Shown here piece by piece: positions 23,919-31,394 of a DNA stretch of 34,412 bases. The DNA lies in the NCBI GenBank assembly GCA_050184295.1, contig JBFXAM010000043.1, positions 1-34,412 of the forward strand. Reading direction: 5' to 3'. The notes below the pieces were generated by a model. That model was not told the origin of the DNA, made no database searches, and saw only the letters and a list, made by a program, of their open reading frames with translations. The translations under genes were made by a program, and so were the position numbers. How positions within the stretch are numbered: the first letter of the stretch is position 1; each line of letters opens with the position of its first letter. Source of the stretch: JBFXAM01 sp050184295 (GTDB lineage Bacteria; Planctomycetota; Phycisphaerae; UBA1845; Fen-1342).

Positions 23919-25310
23919 TTATCGCGCGAGTTGCAGCAACAGCGCTCCCGGTCCGCGCAGCGCACAATAGGTCAAGAGCGCGTATCGTCCGAGCGCCGCG
24001 ATCGGATTCGAAGCGCACCGCGCCCAAGGCGCCTCGCCGAGCACGGCGGACGCGAAGAGCGCGAGTGTGCAGAGTCCCGCGCTGACCAGGTGATAGCTCA
24101 GTGTGGGTTCAAGGCGCCGCACCCCGACGAGCCACGCATCGAGCGCCAGCCCCGCGATCAGCCACAATCCACCCCAAGCAAACACAGCGAACCGCCGGCG
24201 GTCATCGCGGGTCTGCGGGCGGCCGATCCGCGCGAGCAAGGCGGCTCCCAGCCCGCCGCCGGCTACCGCGAACGCCAGCGTTGCGGGCTCCCAGCGCGAC
24301 TGCACGCCGATCACAACACCCACGATCAGCAGTACGGCGCAGGCGGCGCCGGCGAAACGCATCGTGTCAACGCGCGGAGCGCCGTCCCGCCCGGTGCGCG
24401 CTACGTCGCAATGCGACGACCCGCGGGCCGCGAGTCCTGCGCGCAGTACTTCTCCCGCGATCACGCCCGGAATCACGATCAGCAAGTACTGTTGATACTC
24501 CAGCCGCGCATAGCGCGCAAGATAAGGTAGCAGCGGCTCGAAGAATGCGAACGCAAGCGCCGGCGTGTCGCCGCGCGTCCAGTGCCACATCCACTTCGTC
24601 GGCCACCAGTGCTCGTGTCCGAGACAAAGCGCGAGCGTCGCGGCGAAGCCGATGAGCAGCAGCCACTTCCGCCCGCGCGTGGCGAGCCAAAGCAGCGCCG
24701 CGGTCGTCCACACGTTCGCGAGGACGATCAGGTAGTCGTCGCCGGGCAGCGGCGGCCGCCGACCGCTCGCGGGCGCGGGCGCGATCACGAGCAGTATGCT
24801 TGCCGCCGCGCAGAGCCCCGCGAATCGCACGCACCGGTGCACGGTGCGCGACCACGCGCCGGGAAGCGGCGCGAGCAGCAGCAGCAACGCCGCGAATGCC
24901 GCCAGCGCAAAGGCCCACTCCAGCGCGCGCGGCGGGCGGTTCAGCGCCGGCGGCGACAAGCATCCCAGGTAGACCGCGATCGCCAGCAGCACCGCGCCGC
25001 GGATCAGAACTCGACCGACCAGCCGGATCGTCGACGTGCCCGCGGCGAGGCGCGCGCCCAGCGAGATCGGGATCGCCGCACCCATGCAGAACAGAAACAG
25101 CGGTGCGATCAAGTCCACCCATGTCAGGCCGCAACGATCCCACTCATACGAATAATTCGGCGGCGGGAACTGGGCCGGGTGCATCCACGCCGGCAGGTGC
25201 GGCCCCACGCTGAGCGGGCTGCGGGCCAGCGCCGCCGCCGCGACCATCGCGAGAATCGCCGCACCGCGCAGCAGATCGAGCGCCGCCGAGCGCGGCAGTG
25301 CTTTCGCCAT
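23919..25310 (-). CDS. DUF5009/HGSNAT-like multi-spanning membrane acyltransferase
   Basis: From ATG 25310 the product has 463 residues and about ten to eleven membrane helices. The start SAALDLLRGAAILAMV matches the SLDxLRG opening of the DUF5009 / heparan-alpha-glucosaminide N-acetyltransferase family, and LTWVDLIAPLFLFCMGAAIP is the second family block (WVDL-PxFLFxxG). Relatives move acetyl groups across the membrane onto glucosamine, or are predicted to. The catalytic His of the human enzyme cannot be placed with confidence here. In-frame start codons upstream to 25355 add residues that are not family-like. It is divergent from the phosphodiester glycosidase, 77 bases away; the pair may share a sugar-related role. 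Confidence 0.82.
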   Translation of the reverse strand: MAKALPRSAALDLLRGAAILAMVAAAALARSPLSVGPHLPAWMHPAQFPPPNYSYEWDRCGLTWVDLIAPLFLFCMGAAIPISLGARLAAGTSTIRLVGRVLIRGAVLLAIAVYLGCLSPPALNRPPRALEWAFALAAFAALLLLLAPLPGAWSRTVHRCVRFAGLCAAASILLVIAPAPASGRRPPLPGDDYLIVLANVWTTAALLWLATRGRKWLLLIGFAATLALCLGHEHWWPTKWMWHWTRGDTPALAFAFFEPLLPYLARYARLEYQQYLLIVIPGVIAGEVLRAGLAARGSSHCDVARTGRDGAPRVDTMRFAGAACAVLLIVGVVIGVQSRWEPATLAFAVAGGGLGAALLARIGRPQTRDDRRRFAVFAWGGLWLIAGLALDAWLVGVRRLEPTLSYHLVSAGLCTLALFASAVLGEAPWARCASNPIAALGRYALLTYCALRGPGALLLQLAR

Positions 25311-25387
25311 TGCGCGTGCTTCGCGATAATCGCCGCCGTCGTCCGTCGTTGGCACAGACTCGCTCCGCCGTCAATGAAAGGCCGCCC

Positions 25388-27073
25388 GTGCGACGCTCAA
25401 CCGACCCTGCCCCGACCGCAACCGCGCAAATTCCATCCTTCCTCTTGCCTGGCGTGCTTACCGCCATTGTGAGCGCAGCACTTGCCGCGGCACAACCGGC
25501 GGCCGCGCCCGCCAACGCGCCTGCAACGCAACCGAGCACGCGCCCCGCGACGACCCAGCCGCGCGAGTCGGTCGCCGACGCCGCGGCTCGCGCCCGCGCT
25601 TGGATCGACCAGCCCGCCGAGCGCGCCAAGCTCGCCGGCTTCGCGCCCGCCGCCGAGATCGAGCTGCGCATCTACGGCTCGCCCAAACCGCAACGCGTCT
25701 GGATCGCACGCGTCGATCTGTCCGCGCCCGGCGTGCGCGTCGCCGTCACCGAGCCCGCGGTCTTCACCGGCGAAGAGGCCAAGTTCGAGACCCGCTGCGC
25801 CACGACGCTCGACTTCGCGCGACAGCGCGGCGTGCAGCTCGCGTTCAACGCCAGCGCGTTCGCGCCGTTTCGGCCGAAGACCGGCGACCCGATGAGCGTC
25901 TCGGGCCTGGCCGCGACGAACGGGCGCGTCTATTCGGAGGCCGACGCGTCCAACGGCGCGATGTACATCTCGCGCGACGGCCGGCTCGCGCTGAAAGGCC
26001 CGGCGCTCGACCGCGACGGCGTGTGGCACGTCGTGCCCGGCTTCCGCATGCTTCTCGATGACGGCCGGATCGCCGTGAACGACAAGGAGCACAACTCCAA
26101 CTTCGGCAACATCAACCCGCGGACTGCCGTTGGAACCGATCGCGACGGGAAAACGCTGTGGATCGTCGTCGCCGACGGCCGCCAGCCGGCGACCGCCACC
26201 GGCATGACGCTCGTCGAGGTGGCGTGCCTGTTCGAAGCGCTCGGTGCGTGGGACGCGCTCAATCTCGACGGCGGAGGTTCGAGCACACTCGTCACGGAGA
26301 CCGCCGGCGGTGCGCACCGCGTGCTCAACACGCCGGTCGGCCAAAGAGCGCCCGGCTCGCTGCGCCAGGTCGCCAACAACGTCGGTCTTTACATTCCAGG
26401 CCGCGCGCTCGACGAGCCGCCGCCGCCCGTCCGCACGCTCCGCGACGCGGTGATCCGCACGGCGCTTTCCAGCGCGCCCGGCTCCGACATGCAGCTCGTC
26501 GAATACGCGGGCCAGCGGCTACTCTCGTCCGCCGGGCCCAACGTGCTTTCGTGTTCGCCGTCCCTACCGCTCTTCCTGGACGCGTACGGACTCTGGAAGC
26601 ACACCAGGCTCGCCGCCGAACTCCGCGGCCGATGGTTTGACGACTGGCCGCCGGAAAAGTTCCAGGCGTTCTTATTTGCGTGGTGCGGCATCAACCGGGC
26701 GGCGCCGGACGCGGATATGCCTGCGGGCATCCGCGCCGACGCACCCACCCGCCGCGCACAGGCGGCGCTTCGCTTCGCCGACCTCGCGGCTGACACGACC
26801 GACCCGCGCCAACTTCAGCGCGGGGATTTTGTCCACGTCCGGCGGCTCGACGGCAGCGACGAGACGGTCATCTTCTGGGGCCGCGACTTCGCCGACGACG
26901 GCCGCGAGCGGCTTTGGTACGTCGCTGACCAGCCGCGCGACGGCCGCAGAATTGAGCTGGCGCGCGCGACTTCGCCCACCGCGCCGGGTTCGAGCCGGCG
27001 GGTTGTGACTTGGGAAGTGATCGGCGACGAGATCGACCCGGCGGCGATATTCGGGGCACGGTTGAGGGACTGA
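25388..27073 (+). CDS. Exported phosphodiester glycosidase (NAGPA family) with extra C-terminal domain
   Basis: I choose GTG 25388 because GAAAGG ends six bases upstream; the frame is open further up to 25298. The product has 561 residues. A signal peptide lies at about 1-40 (FLLPGVLTAIVSAALAAA), then a Pro/Thr/Ala linker. The NAGPA domain is at about 85-335: AFNASAFAPF, then LWIVVADGRQPATATGMTL and LNLDGGGSSTLV (Asp294). The family removes GlcNAc or other sugars from phosphodiesters and occurs in exopolysaccharide metabolism. A second domain from about 345 has LSCSPSLPLFLDAYG with Cys389 and QRGDFVHVRR with His483, faintly like a papain/NlpC fold. A candidate terminator follows at 27117-27153. 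Confidence 0.85.
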   Translation: MRRSTDPAPTATAQIPSFLLPGVLTAIVSAALAAAQPAAAPANAPATQPSTRPATTQPRESVADAAARARAWIDQPAERAKLAGFAPAAEIELRIYGSPKPQRVWIARVDLSAPGVRVAVTEPAVFTGEEAKFETRCATTLDFARQRGVQLAFNASAFAPFRPKTGDPMSVSGLAATNGRVYSEADASNGAMYISRDGRLALKGPALDRDGVWHVVPGFRMLLDDGRIAVNDKEHNSNFGNINPRTAVGTDRDGKTLWIVVADGRQPATATGMTLVEVACLFEALGAWDALNLDGGGSSTLVTETAGGAHRVLNTPVGQRAPGSLRQVANNVGLYIPGRALDEPPPPVRTLRDAVIRTALSSAPGSDMQLVEYAGQRLLSSAGPNVLSCSPSLPLFLDAYGLWKHTRLAAELRGRWFDDWPPEKFQAFLFAWCGINRAAPDADMPAGIRADAPTRRAQAALRFADLAADTTDPRQLQRGDFVHVRRLDGSDETVIFWGRDFADDGRERLWYVADQPRDGRRIELARATSPTAPGSSRRVVTWEVIGDEIDPAAIFGARLRD

Positions 27074-27116
27074 TGCCGCGCCGAGCGCAGTTGCGTCGCT
27101 CCAGACAAATGCACGC

Positions 27117-27153
27117 GGCGGCTCCGAACACCGGAACCGCCACGTGTGTTTTT
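27117..27153 (+). terminator. Candidate intrinsic terminator after the phosphodiester glycosidase gene
   Basis: GGCGG.TCCG (27117-27126) pairs with CGGA.CCGCC (27132-27141), one mismatch, loop AACAC. Five Ts follow at 27149-27153, seven bases after the stem, farther than usual. It begins 43 bases after the stop. Confidence 0.35.
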
Positions 27154-27213
27154 GAGGGAAAGGAGACTCGCCGCGACTCCTCGGGCGCAGCAGCCCGCAG
27201 AAAGACGGTGGCG

Positions 27214-27228
27214 CCGGTCTTCAACCGG
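27214..27228. repeat. Short hairpin with CTTCA loop
   Basis: CCGGT, loop CTTCA, ACCGG sits in the 215-bp convergent gap. A second small stem, CGGGC/GCCCG, lies at 27182-27197. The loop resembles the TTCA and TTCCA loops of other hairpins in the window. Confidence 0.4.
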
Positions 27229-27288
27229 TTTCGACGCCGCTTGGGGAGCGTCGCCGCAACGCTCGGATACCGCTCGTGCGCCGGTCTC

Positions 27289-28002
27289 TTAGCGGCGGCG
27301 CAGCGCCAGCATCCCGCCGAGGCCCAGCAGCAACGCCGACACCGGCTCGGGGATGTTGGGTTCGGTCAGGTCGGTTCCATACTGGAAGTTCACGCGCTTG
27401 ATCCGCCCGAAGTCAAAGCCGTCCGGCAGGCCGCTGAGGGTAAAGACGACCTGGTTCTGAATCAGCGGGTTTCCGCCGGTCACGGCGGCATTGCCAGTCA
27501 GTGGGTTGTCGCCGGCCGAGGTGATTCCATAATTAAGCCCGTCGACGTTGGGCGGTGGATCGAGATTGGGGCCGGGAAACATCACGCCGCCGCCAAAGAG
27601 GCTGAAACCGGCGGAGCTGATTCCATACTGCGCGCCGTGCGGTGCTGGGGCGCCGAAGCTGTCCTCATACTCCCATTCGCCGCCGCCGACGCCGCCCGGG
27701 GGCGGATCGTCGAAAAGTACCGTCGAGCCGGGGCCGAGCACGCCGCTCATCGGCGTCAGCAGAAGCGCCGGGCCGTTCACGTCGAAGAATAGCGCGGTCA
27801 GCACGTCCATCGGCGCGTCGACGTCGACTGGTGACGTGTTGGTCAGCGTGATCACCAGGTCGCCGCCGCTCTGTGCGAAGTGCGCGGACGCCGCGAGGTC
27901 GCCGCCGAACGCGGAAAATGTGACATCGGCGCGCGCAACGGAAGCGTGCAGCGCGAGCGCCGCGGCGCCGGCGCCAAGGGCGCCGGCGAAAAGACGGTTC
28001 AT
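27289..28002 (-). CDS. PEP-CTERM sorted surface protein
   Basis: The 237-residue product has a signal peptide (LFAGALGAGAAALALHASVARA, cleavage after ARA at about 25) and a canonical PEP-CTERM tail: IPEPVSALLLGLGGMLALRR with PEP at 218-220, a hydrophobic helix and terminal RRR. An exosortase would cut near PEP and retain or release the protein at the surface. The body is acidic, Gly-rich and beta-like (GGDLVITLTNTSPVDVDAP), with a DDPPPG motif, and contains no enzyme signature. The ribosome site GGGGAGGA lies about 10 bases upstream of ATG 28002. A hairpin and a candidate promoter sit further upstream. No exosortase gene is in the window. Confidence 0.88.
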   Translation of the reverse strand: MNRLFAGALGAGAAALALHASVARADVTFSAFGGDLAASAHFAQSGGDLVITLTNTSPVDVDAPMDVLTALFFDVNGPALLLTPMSGVLGPGSTVLFDDPPPGGVGGGEWEYEDSFGAPAPHGAQYGISSAGFSLFGGGVMFPGPNLDPPPNVDGLNYGITSAGDNPLTGNAAVTGGNPLIQNQVVFTLSGLPDGFDFGRIKRVNFQYGTDLTEPNIPEPVSALLLGLGGMLALRRR

Positions 28003-28024
28003 TTCGTGAATCCTCCCCAGCTAC

Positions 28025-28045
28025 GTCCTTCGCGTGACGAAGGAC
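28025..28045 (-). promoter_or_regulatory. 5' leader hairpin upstream of the PEP-CTERM gene
   Basis: GTCCTTCG (28025-28032) and CGAAGGAC (28038-28045) form a perfect 8-bp stem with a five-base loop, ending 23 bases before the start codon and just upstream of the ribosome site. On the transcribed strand it could affect mRNA stability or initiation. Confidence 0.5.
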
Positions 28046-28096
28046 TCCATCGGCTTCAATTCCCCCGACCGCCCCTCCACGAAGCGGCATGACGGG

Positions 28097-28125
28097 ATAT
28101 TAGTCTCGCGGACGATCGCGATCAA
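28097..28125 (-). promoter_or_regulatory. Candidate sigma70-type promoter for the PEP-CTERM gene
   Basis: On the minus strand TTGATC (28120-28125) and TAATAT (28097-28102) are 17 bp apart, each 4 of 6 to consensus. Transcription would start near 28090, giving a leader of about 88 bases that includes the hairpin. Confidence 0.4.
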
Positions 28126-28429
28126 GTCGTGCGCCACAATTCGCGAAACAAGACTCGCGGTATTCGCGCGTTCAATAATCGGTCCGAGGATGCGCACGGA
28201 TTGGATATCTTATCGCCCCCAACCTGTGCCGTGTTGGCGACAGGCGCTGTTGCTCTGTTATGGGTCCGTCCTGACTGCCCGACGACCGTTCGCCGCGTGT
28301 CTAACGCGTCCCAAGTCAGAAGCCCGCGCGAATCTCCGCGCCAAGCGCGGCACGGCCGATGCGCGGCAACGACTCGCTCAACGATGTGAATAGCGCGGTG
28401 TCTGACAGCGCACGCGAAGTGTGTTGAGA

Positions 28430-29005
28430 TCAAGTGAAGCGGCGCGCGACGCCCGGACTTGTCCCCGCCCACGCCAGCAGCGCGTCATAGAGCGGCCGGC
28501 GCTTGTCGCGATGCACTTCATAGCCCAGCGTCGTCATTTCCTCGACCGCGCGCTGCACATCCCACTTCTGCTCGGCGATGCGGTACGCCGCCGACAGTAT
28601 CCCTGTGCGATGAAACCCCTGCTCGCAGTGCACCAAAACCGGACGATTTTGCGGGTCGCGGACGATCGCCAGGAACCGCTCGAATACATCCGCAGGCGGA
28701 ACCGCGCTGTCCGAGAACGGCATGTGCTCCAGACGCACGCCGTGCTGCGAACACCACGCGCGCTCCTTGCGGAACCAGCGGCCGCGCAGGGGATGGCGCG
28801 TGCCGCCGCGCGCGCAGACGATCGTCCGCAGCCCGTGCGCGGCGCGGATGATGTCGAGATCGCGGGTGCGCGGCTGGCCGCAGCGGAGCAGAACGCCGGC
28901 GTCCACGACGGCGAAGTGGCGCAGGCCGTCGTAGCGGCTGCCGACCAGGCCGCTGAGCCAGAGCCACCATTGATACGGATCGCGGACCAGTTTTCCGGCG
29001 GCCAT
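28430..29005 (-). CDS. Dual-specificity / tyrosine protein phosphatase-like protein
   Basis: This 191-residue protein carries the CX5R phosphatase loop VLVHCEQGFHRTG, with nucleophile Cys127 and Arg133. FSDSAVPP upstream supplies a candidate general acid, Asp99. The fold is that of small dual-specificity or DSP-like phosphatases. No signal peptide is present. It starts seven bases after the pyrH stop, so the two are cotranscribed. The frame is open upstream inside pyrH, but ATG 29005 is the natural start. Its substrate is unknown; phospho-Tyr, phospho-Ser/Thr, or a phosphorylated nucleotide, lipid or sugar are all possible. Confidence 0.85.
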   Translation of the reverse strand: MAAGKLVRDPYQWWLWLSGLVGSRYDGLRHFAVVDAGVLLRCGQPRTRDLDIIRAAHGLRTIVCARGGTRHPLRGRWFRKERAWCSQHGVRLEHMPFSDSAVPPADVFERFLAIVRDPQNRPVLVHCEQGFHRTGILSAAYRIAEQKWDVQRAVEEMTTLGYEVHRDKRRPLYDALLAWAGTSPGVARRFT

Positions 29006-29012
29006 CGCGCGG

Positions 29013-29738
29013 CTACTCGCCGACGTAGGTGCCGACCGCCTCGCCGAGAACGACGCGGCGGAGCGTGCCGGGTTTGAAGAGGTTGATGACGACGATGGGG
29101 ACGTGGTGCTGCTGACAGACGTCGATCGCACTGACGTCCATGACCTTCAGGCGGCCGTCGATCACCTGGTTGTAGGTGACGCGCTCATAGAGGCGCGCCT
29201 GGGGGTTCACCTTGGGGTCGCTGTCGTAGACGCCATCGACCTTCGTCGCTTTGACCAGCGCGTTGCAGCGCAGCTCGGCGGCGCGCAACGCGGCGCACGA
29301 ATCGGTCGTTACGTGCGGGTTTCCCGTGCCGGCGGCGAGAATCACGACGCGGTCCTTTTCGAGGTGGCGCACGCAGCGGCGGCGGATGAATTGCTCGCAG
29401 ACGCGCGAGATCGTCAGCGCGCTTTGCACGCGCGTCGCGATGCCTTGCCGTTCCAGCGCTTCCTGCAACGCCAGCGCGTTCAGCACCGTCGCGAGCATGC
29501 CCATGTAGTCGGCGGTCGCGAGCTCGATGCCCAGGTCGTGCGCGAAACGCGCCCCGCGCAGGAAATTCCCGCCGCCCACCACCACCGCGACCTGCACGCC
29601 GAGGCTGTGAATGCTGTTGATCTCGTCCGCGACGCGGTCGAGCTCGGCGCGATGAATGCCGAACCCGCCCGGCGGACAAAACCCCTCGCCGCTGACCTTG
29701 AGGAGCAGTCGTCGATAGCGCGGCGTGGGGGTGTTCAT
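29013..29738 (-). CDS. pyrH: UMP kinase
   Basis: PyrH phosphorylates UMP to UDP with ATP in pyrimidine nucleotide synthesis and is usually a hexamer controlled by GTP and UTP. From ATG 29738 the product has 241 residues, the standard length. Motifs: LLLKVSGEGF (KxSGE), VVVGGGNFLRGA, ADYMGMLATVLNALALQ, AAGTGNPHVTTDSCAALRA, and KATKVDGVYDSDPKVNP. The frame runs open far upstream to 30095, but that part is not kinase-like. The usual neighbours tsf and frr are absent; instead a phosphatase gene follows after seven bases. A promoter-like pair lies at 29810-29838. Confidence 0.96.
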   Translation of the reverse strand: MNTPTPRYRRLLLKVSGEGFCPPGGFGIHRAELDRVADEINSIHSLGVQVAVVVGGGNFLRGARFAHDLGIELATADYMGMLATVLNALALQEALERQGIATRVQSALTISRVCEQFIRRRCVRHLEKDRVVILAAGTGNPHVTTDSCAALRAAELRCNALVKATKVDGVYDSDPKVNPQARLYERVTYNQVIDGRLKVMDVSAIDVCQQHHVPIVVINLFKPGTLRRVVLGEAVGTYVGE

Positions 29739-29787
29739 GGTTGCAGGTCCGGAAGCGCGGCAGCGCGGAGGCGCGACTCGCGACTCG

Positions 29788-29838
29788 CGCGGCGAAAGCG
29801 CCGCGGCGGATGATAGGGGGTCGCAGCGCCGCGCACAA
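29788..29838 (-). promoter_or_regulatory. Candidate promoter and leader stem-loop of pyrH
   Basis: On the minus strand TTGTGC (29833-29838) and TATCAT (29810-29815) are 17 bp apart; the -10 matches 5 of 6 positions, the -35 three. The expected leader of about 65 bases includes a perfect 7-bp stem with a four-base loop at 29788-29805. Confidence 0.35.
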
Positions 29839-29964
29839 CGTTCGCGGTCGCGGGCGGGAGTGCGAACGGCCTGCGAGGCGAACGGCTCCACCCACCGTCG
29901 GTGTCGGCGAGCGCCGTGCCGACGGCCCCCGCGGCGGCGCAGCGGGGCCGCCGGCCGGTGCGCG

Positions 29965-30687
29965 TCACCGTCGCCAGCGGAGGGCGGCCGCGGTGGCGGC
30001 CAGCAGCAGCAGGCTCGCGCCGCCGGGTTCGGGGACGATGAACGCGTCGGGCAGCGCGCTTTCCCGGCCGAAGTCGTAGGCGCGCACGAAGGCATCGCCC
30101 CAGCCGAAGTAGACGGCGTCGCTGCCCAGTGCGTTTACGAACAGGAACCCTTGATTACCGATGCCAAAGAACAGCTCAGCGCGCGAGCCCGGCGCCGCGA
30201 TGAAGCCGACACGACCGAGCAGCCAGGAGAAGCTGGCCCGGTCGAACTGAATGTCGTCGGGTTCTGAAGAGTCCAGGCCACGCCGGCTGATAGCGAGCAG
30301 GTACACGTCATCGAGACGCCCAGGGCTCAGTACGCCGGGATCGACAAGATTCCATCGTCTGCCATAGGGTCCGCCAGGGTTGTAGAACTGCCGTTCGACC
30401 AAGGTAACGTCACCGACCACCGGGTGTACGTTGACATCCAGTGACAGCGTCGACACGGTGACGAGAGCCTCAGGCCTCAGCATCGTAGCCCAGATGTAGA
30501 GATACGTCAGTGAGCCATTCGCGACGAATGTTGGGTTCACACCGTCTGTCCGGGAAATGTACTCCGGCGGCGTGCCCTCGATAGGGACACCGTCCGGGAC
30601 ACCGGTCGTCGAGAACCATACGCGCATGGAGTGAGAAGGGAAACCCGGGCCGGCCAAAGCGCCGAGGATGAGTAGAGTAACTACCAT
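29965..30687 (-). CDS. PEP-CTERM sorted surface protein
   Basis: The 240-residue product has a short signal peptide (MVVTLLILGALAGPGFPS) and ends IVPEPGGASLLLLAATAAAL followed by RWRR, with PEP at 219-221: a clear PEP-CTERM exosortase signal. The body is beta-rich with no known catalytic motif. AGAGG about 9 bases before ATG 30687 supports the start, and the codon use is a little less GC-biased than in neighbouring genes. pyrH lies 226 bases downstream on the same strand. Function unknown; surface or matrix-associated by family logic. Confidence 0.85.
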   Translation of the reverse strand: MVVTLLILGALAGPGFPSHSMRVWFSTTGVPDGVPIEGTPPEYISRTDGVNPTFVANGSLTYLYIWATMLRPEALVTVSTLSLDVNVHPVVGDVTLVERQFYNPGGPYGRRWNLVDPGVLSPGRLDDVYLLAISRRGLDSSEPDDIQFDRASFSWLLGRVGFIAAPGSRAELFFGIGNQGFLFVNALGSDAVYFGWGDAFVRAYDFGRESALPDAFIVPEPGGASLLLLAATAAALRWRR

Positions 30688-31064
30688 ATGGCACCTCTGT
30701 ATATGTTCGACGCACTACGGGTTCAGCGTGTACACGGGGGTGGCGGAGCGCGGGGCATCGACGACGACTGTGGTTTCGCGAAACCCTGATCCCATCAGGC
30801 CTGGCTCAGCGTGATTGCGGCCTGCGCATCGCGAACCCGGAACGCGGAGAGATGGTGGGCATGTGCGAGCCTCCGAAACGCGTCGGCCGAACATCACCCA
30901 TGCGTGTCTGAGGTTAGCACGTCGCGCCGTCGCGGTCCATCGGCGCGCGCCTGAACTAGCGACCTGGGCGATGTCGATGAATCTCGATTGGGGTCGATTT
31001 CGCTGGCCGTCAGAACCCGCCGCGCCAAGCGGCGGACTCGGAGCGCGCGGACCGCGCGGGATGT

Positions 31065-31162
31065 GCAGATTCACCGGCTGGAAGCCGGTGCTACTGCTCG
31101 CGATGCTGATCCACGAGCGCGTGCGGGGTGCGCAGATTTACCGGCTGGAAGCCGGTGCTACT
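31065..31162. repeat. Pair of near-identical 31-bp direct repeats, each with a palindromic core
   Basis: The copies are 31065-31095 and 31132-31162, differing at one position and repeating at a 67-bp interval. Each core reads ACCGGCT, loop GGA, AGCCGGT. The closing C-G pair is present in the first copy only, because the single difference falls there. This layout resembles REP/BIME elements. Confidence 0.8.
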
Positions 31163-31253
31163 CGCGAATCTGACGCGACCGCGCACGGAAAGCACGCCCC
31201 CCCTGGCGGCGGGGTGACGCGGGCGCGCCGTCGTGCATTCCTTCAACCGTCGT

Positions 31254-31259
31254 TATAAT
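31254..31259 (+). promoter_or_regulatory. Perfect TATAAT box upstream of korA
   Basis: A consensus -10 hexamer stands out in GC-rich sequence 136 bases before the korA start. No good -35 box is found at 16-18 bp, so an activator or extended contact may be needed. The leader would be about 130 bases. Confidence 0.45.
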
Positions 31260-31394
31260 GGAGGCAGCGGTCGAACCAGACCCGTGCGTGACGTCGGCGT
31301 CGGCGAACGTCAACACGATGCCGTTTGCACCCCCCGCGGCCCGCCGGGACACGCAAGCCTTCGCCGACGGCGTGCCCGGCACGTGAGCGTGCGG

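Larger units (their letters stand above)
28003..28429. other. Leader and promoter region of the PEP-CTERM gene
   Basis: This 427-bp gap on the minus strand has, moving away from the gene, the ribosome site, a perfect 8-bp hairpin at 28025-28045 and a promoter-like pair at 28097-28125. It is noticeably less GC-rich than the coding parts. From 28130 to 28429 I see no gene or structured element. Confidence 0.5.
30688..31394. other. 707-bp divergent region with a REP-like pair and the kor promoter
   Basis: The region separates the PEP-CTERM gene (minus) from korA (plus). It holds the two near-identical palindromic repeats at 31065-31095 and 31132-31162 and a TATAAT box at 31254-31259. Frames crossing 30715-31258 lack ribosome sites and family motifs. 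I see no structured RNA in 30700-31050. Confidence 0.55.

Noticed and set aside
21946..24027. Minus-strand open frame (693 codons) across the glucosidase
   Set aside because: Antisense to a conserved GH63-like protein; no motifs of its own.
30715..31074. Minus-strand open frame (119 codons) in the gap upstream of korA
   Set aside because: No ribosome site or family resemblance; composition like non-coding GC-rich DNA.
31065..31162. Start of a CRISPR array
   Set aside because: Only two copies, with a palindromic core, no further repeat-spacer units and no cas genes nearby.
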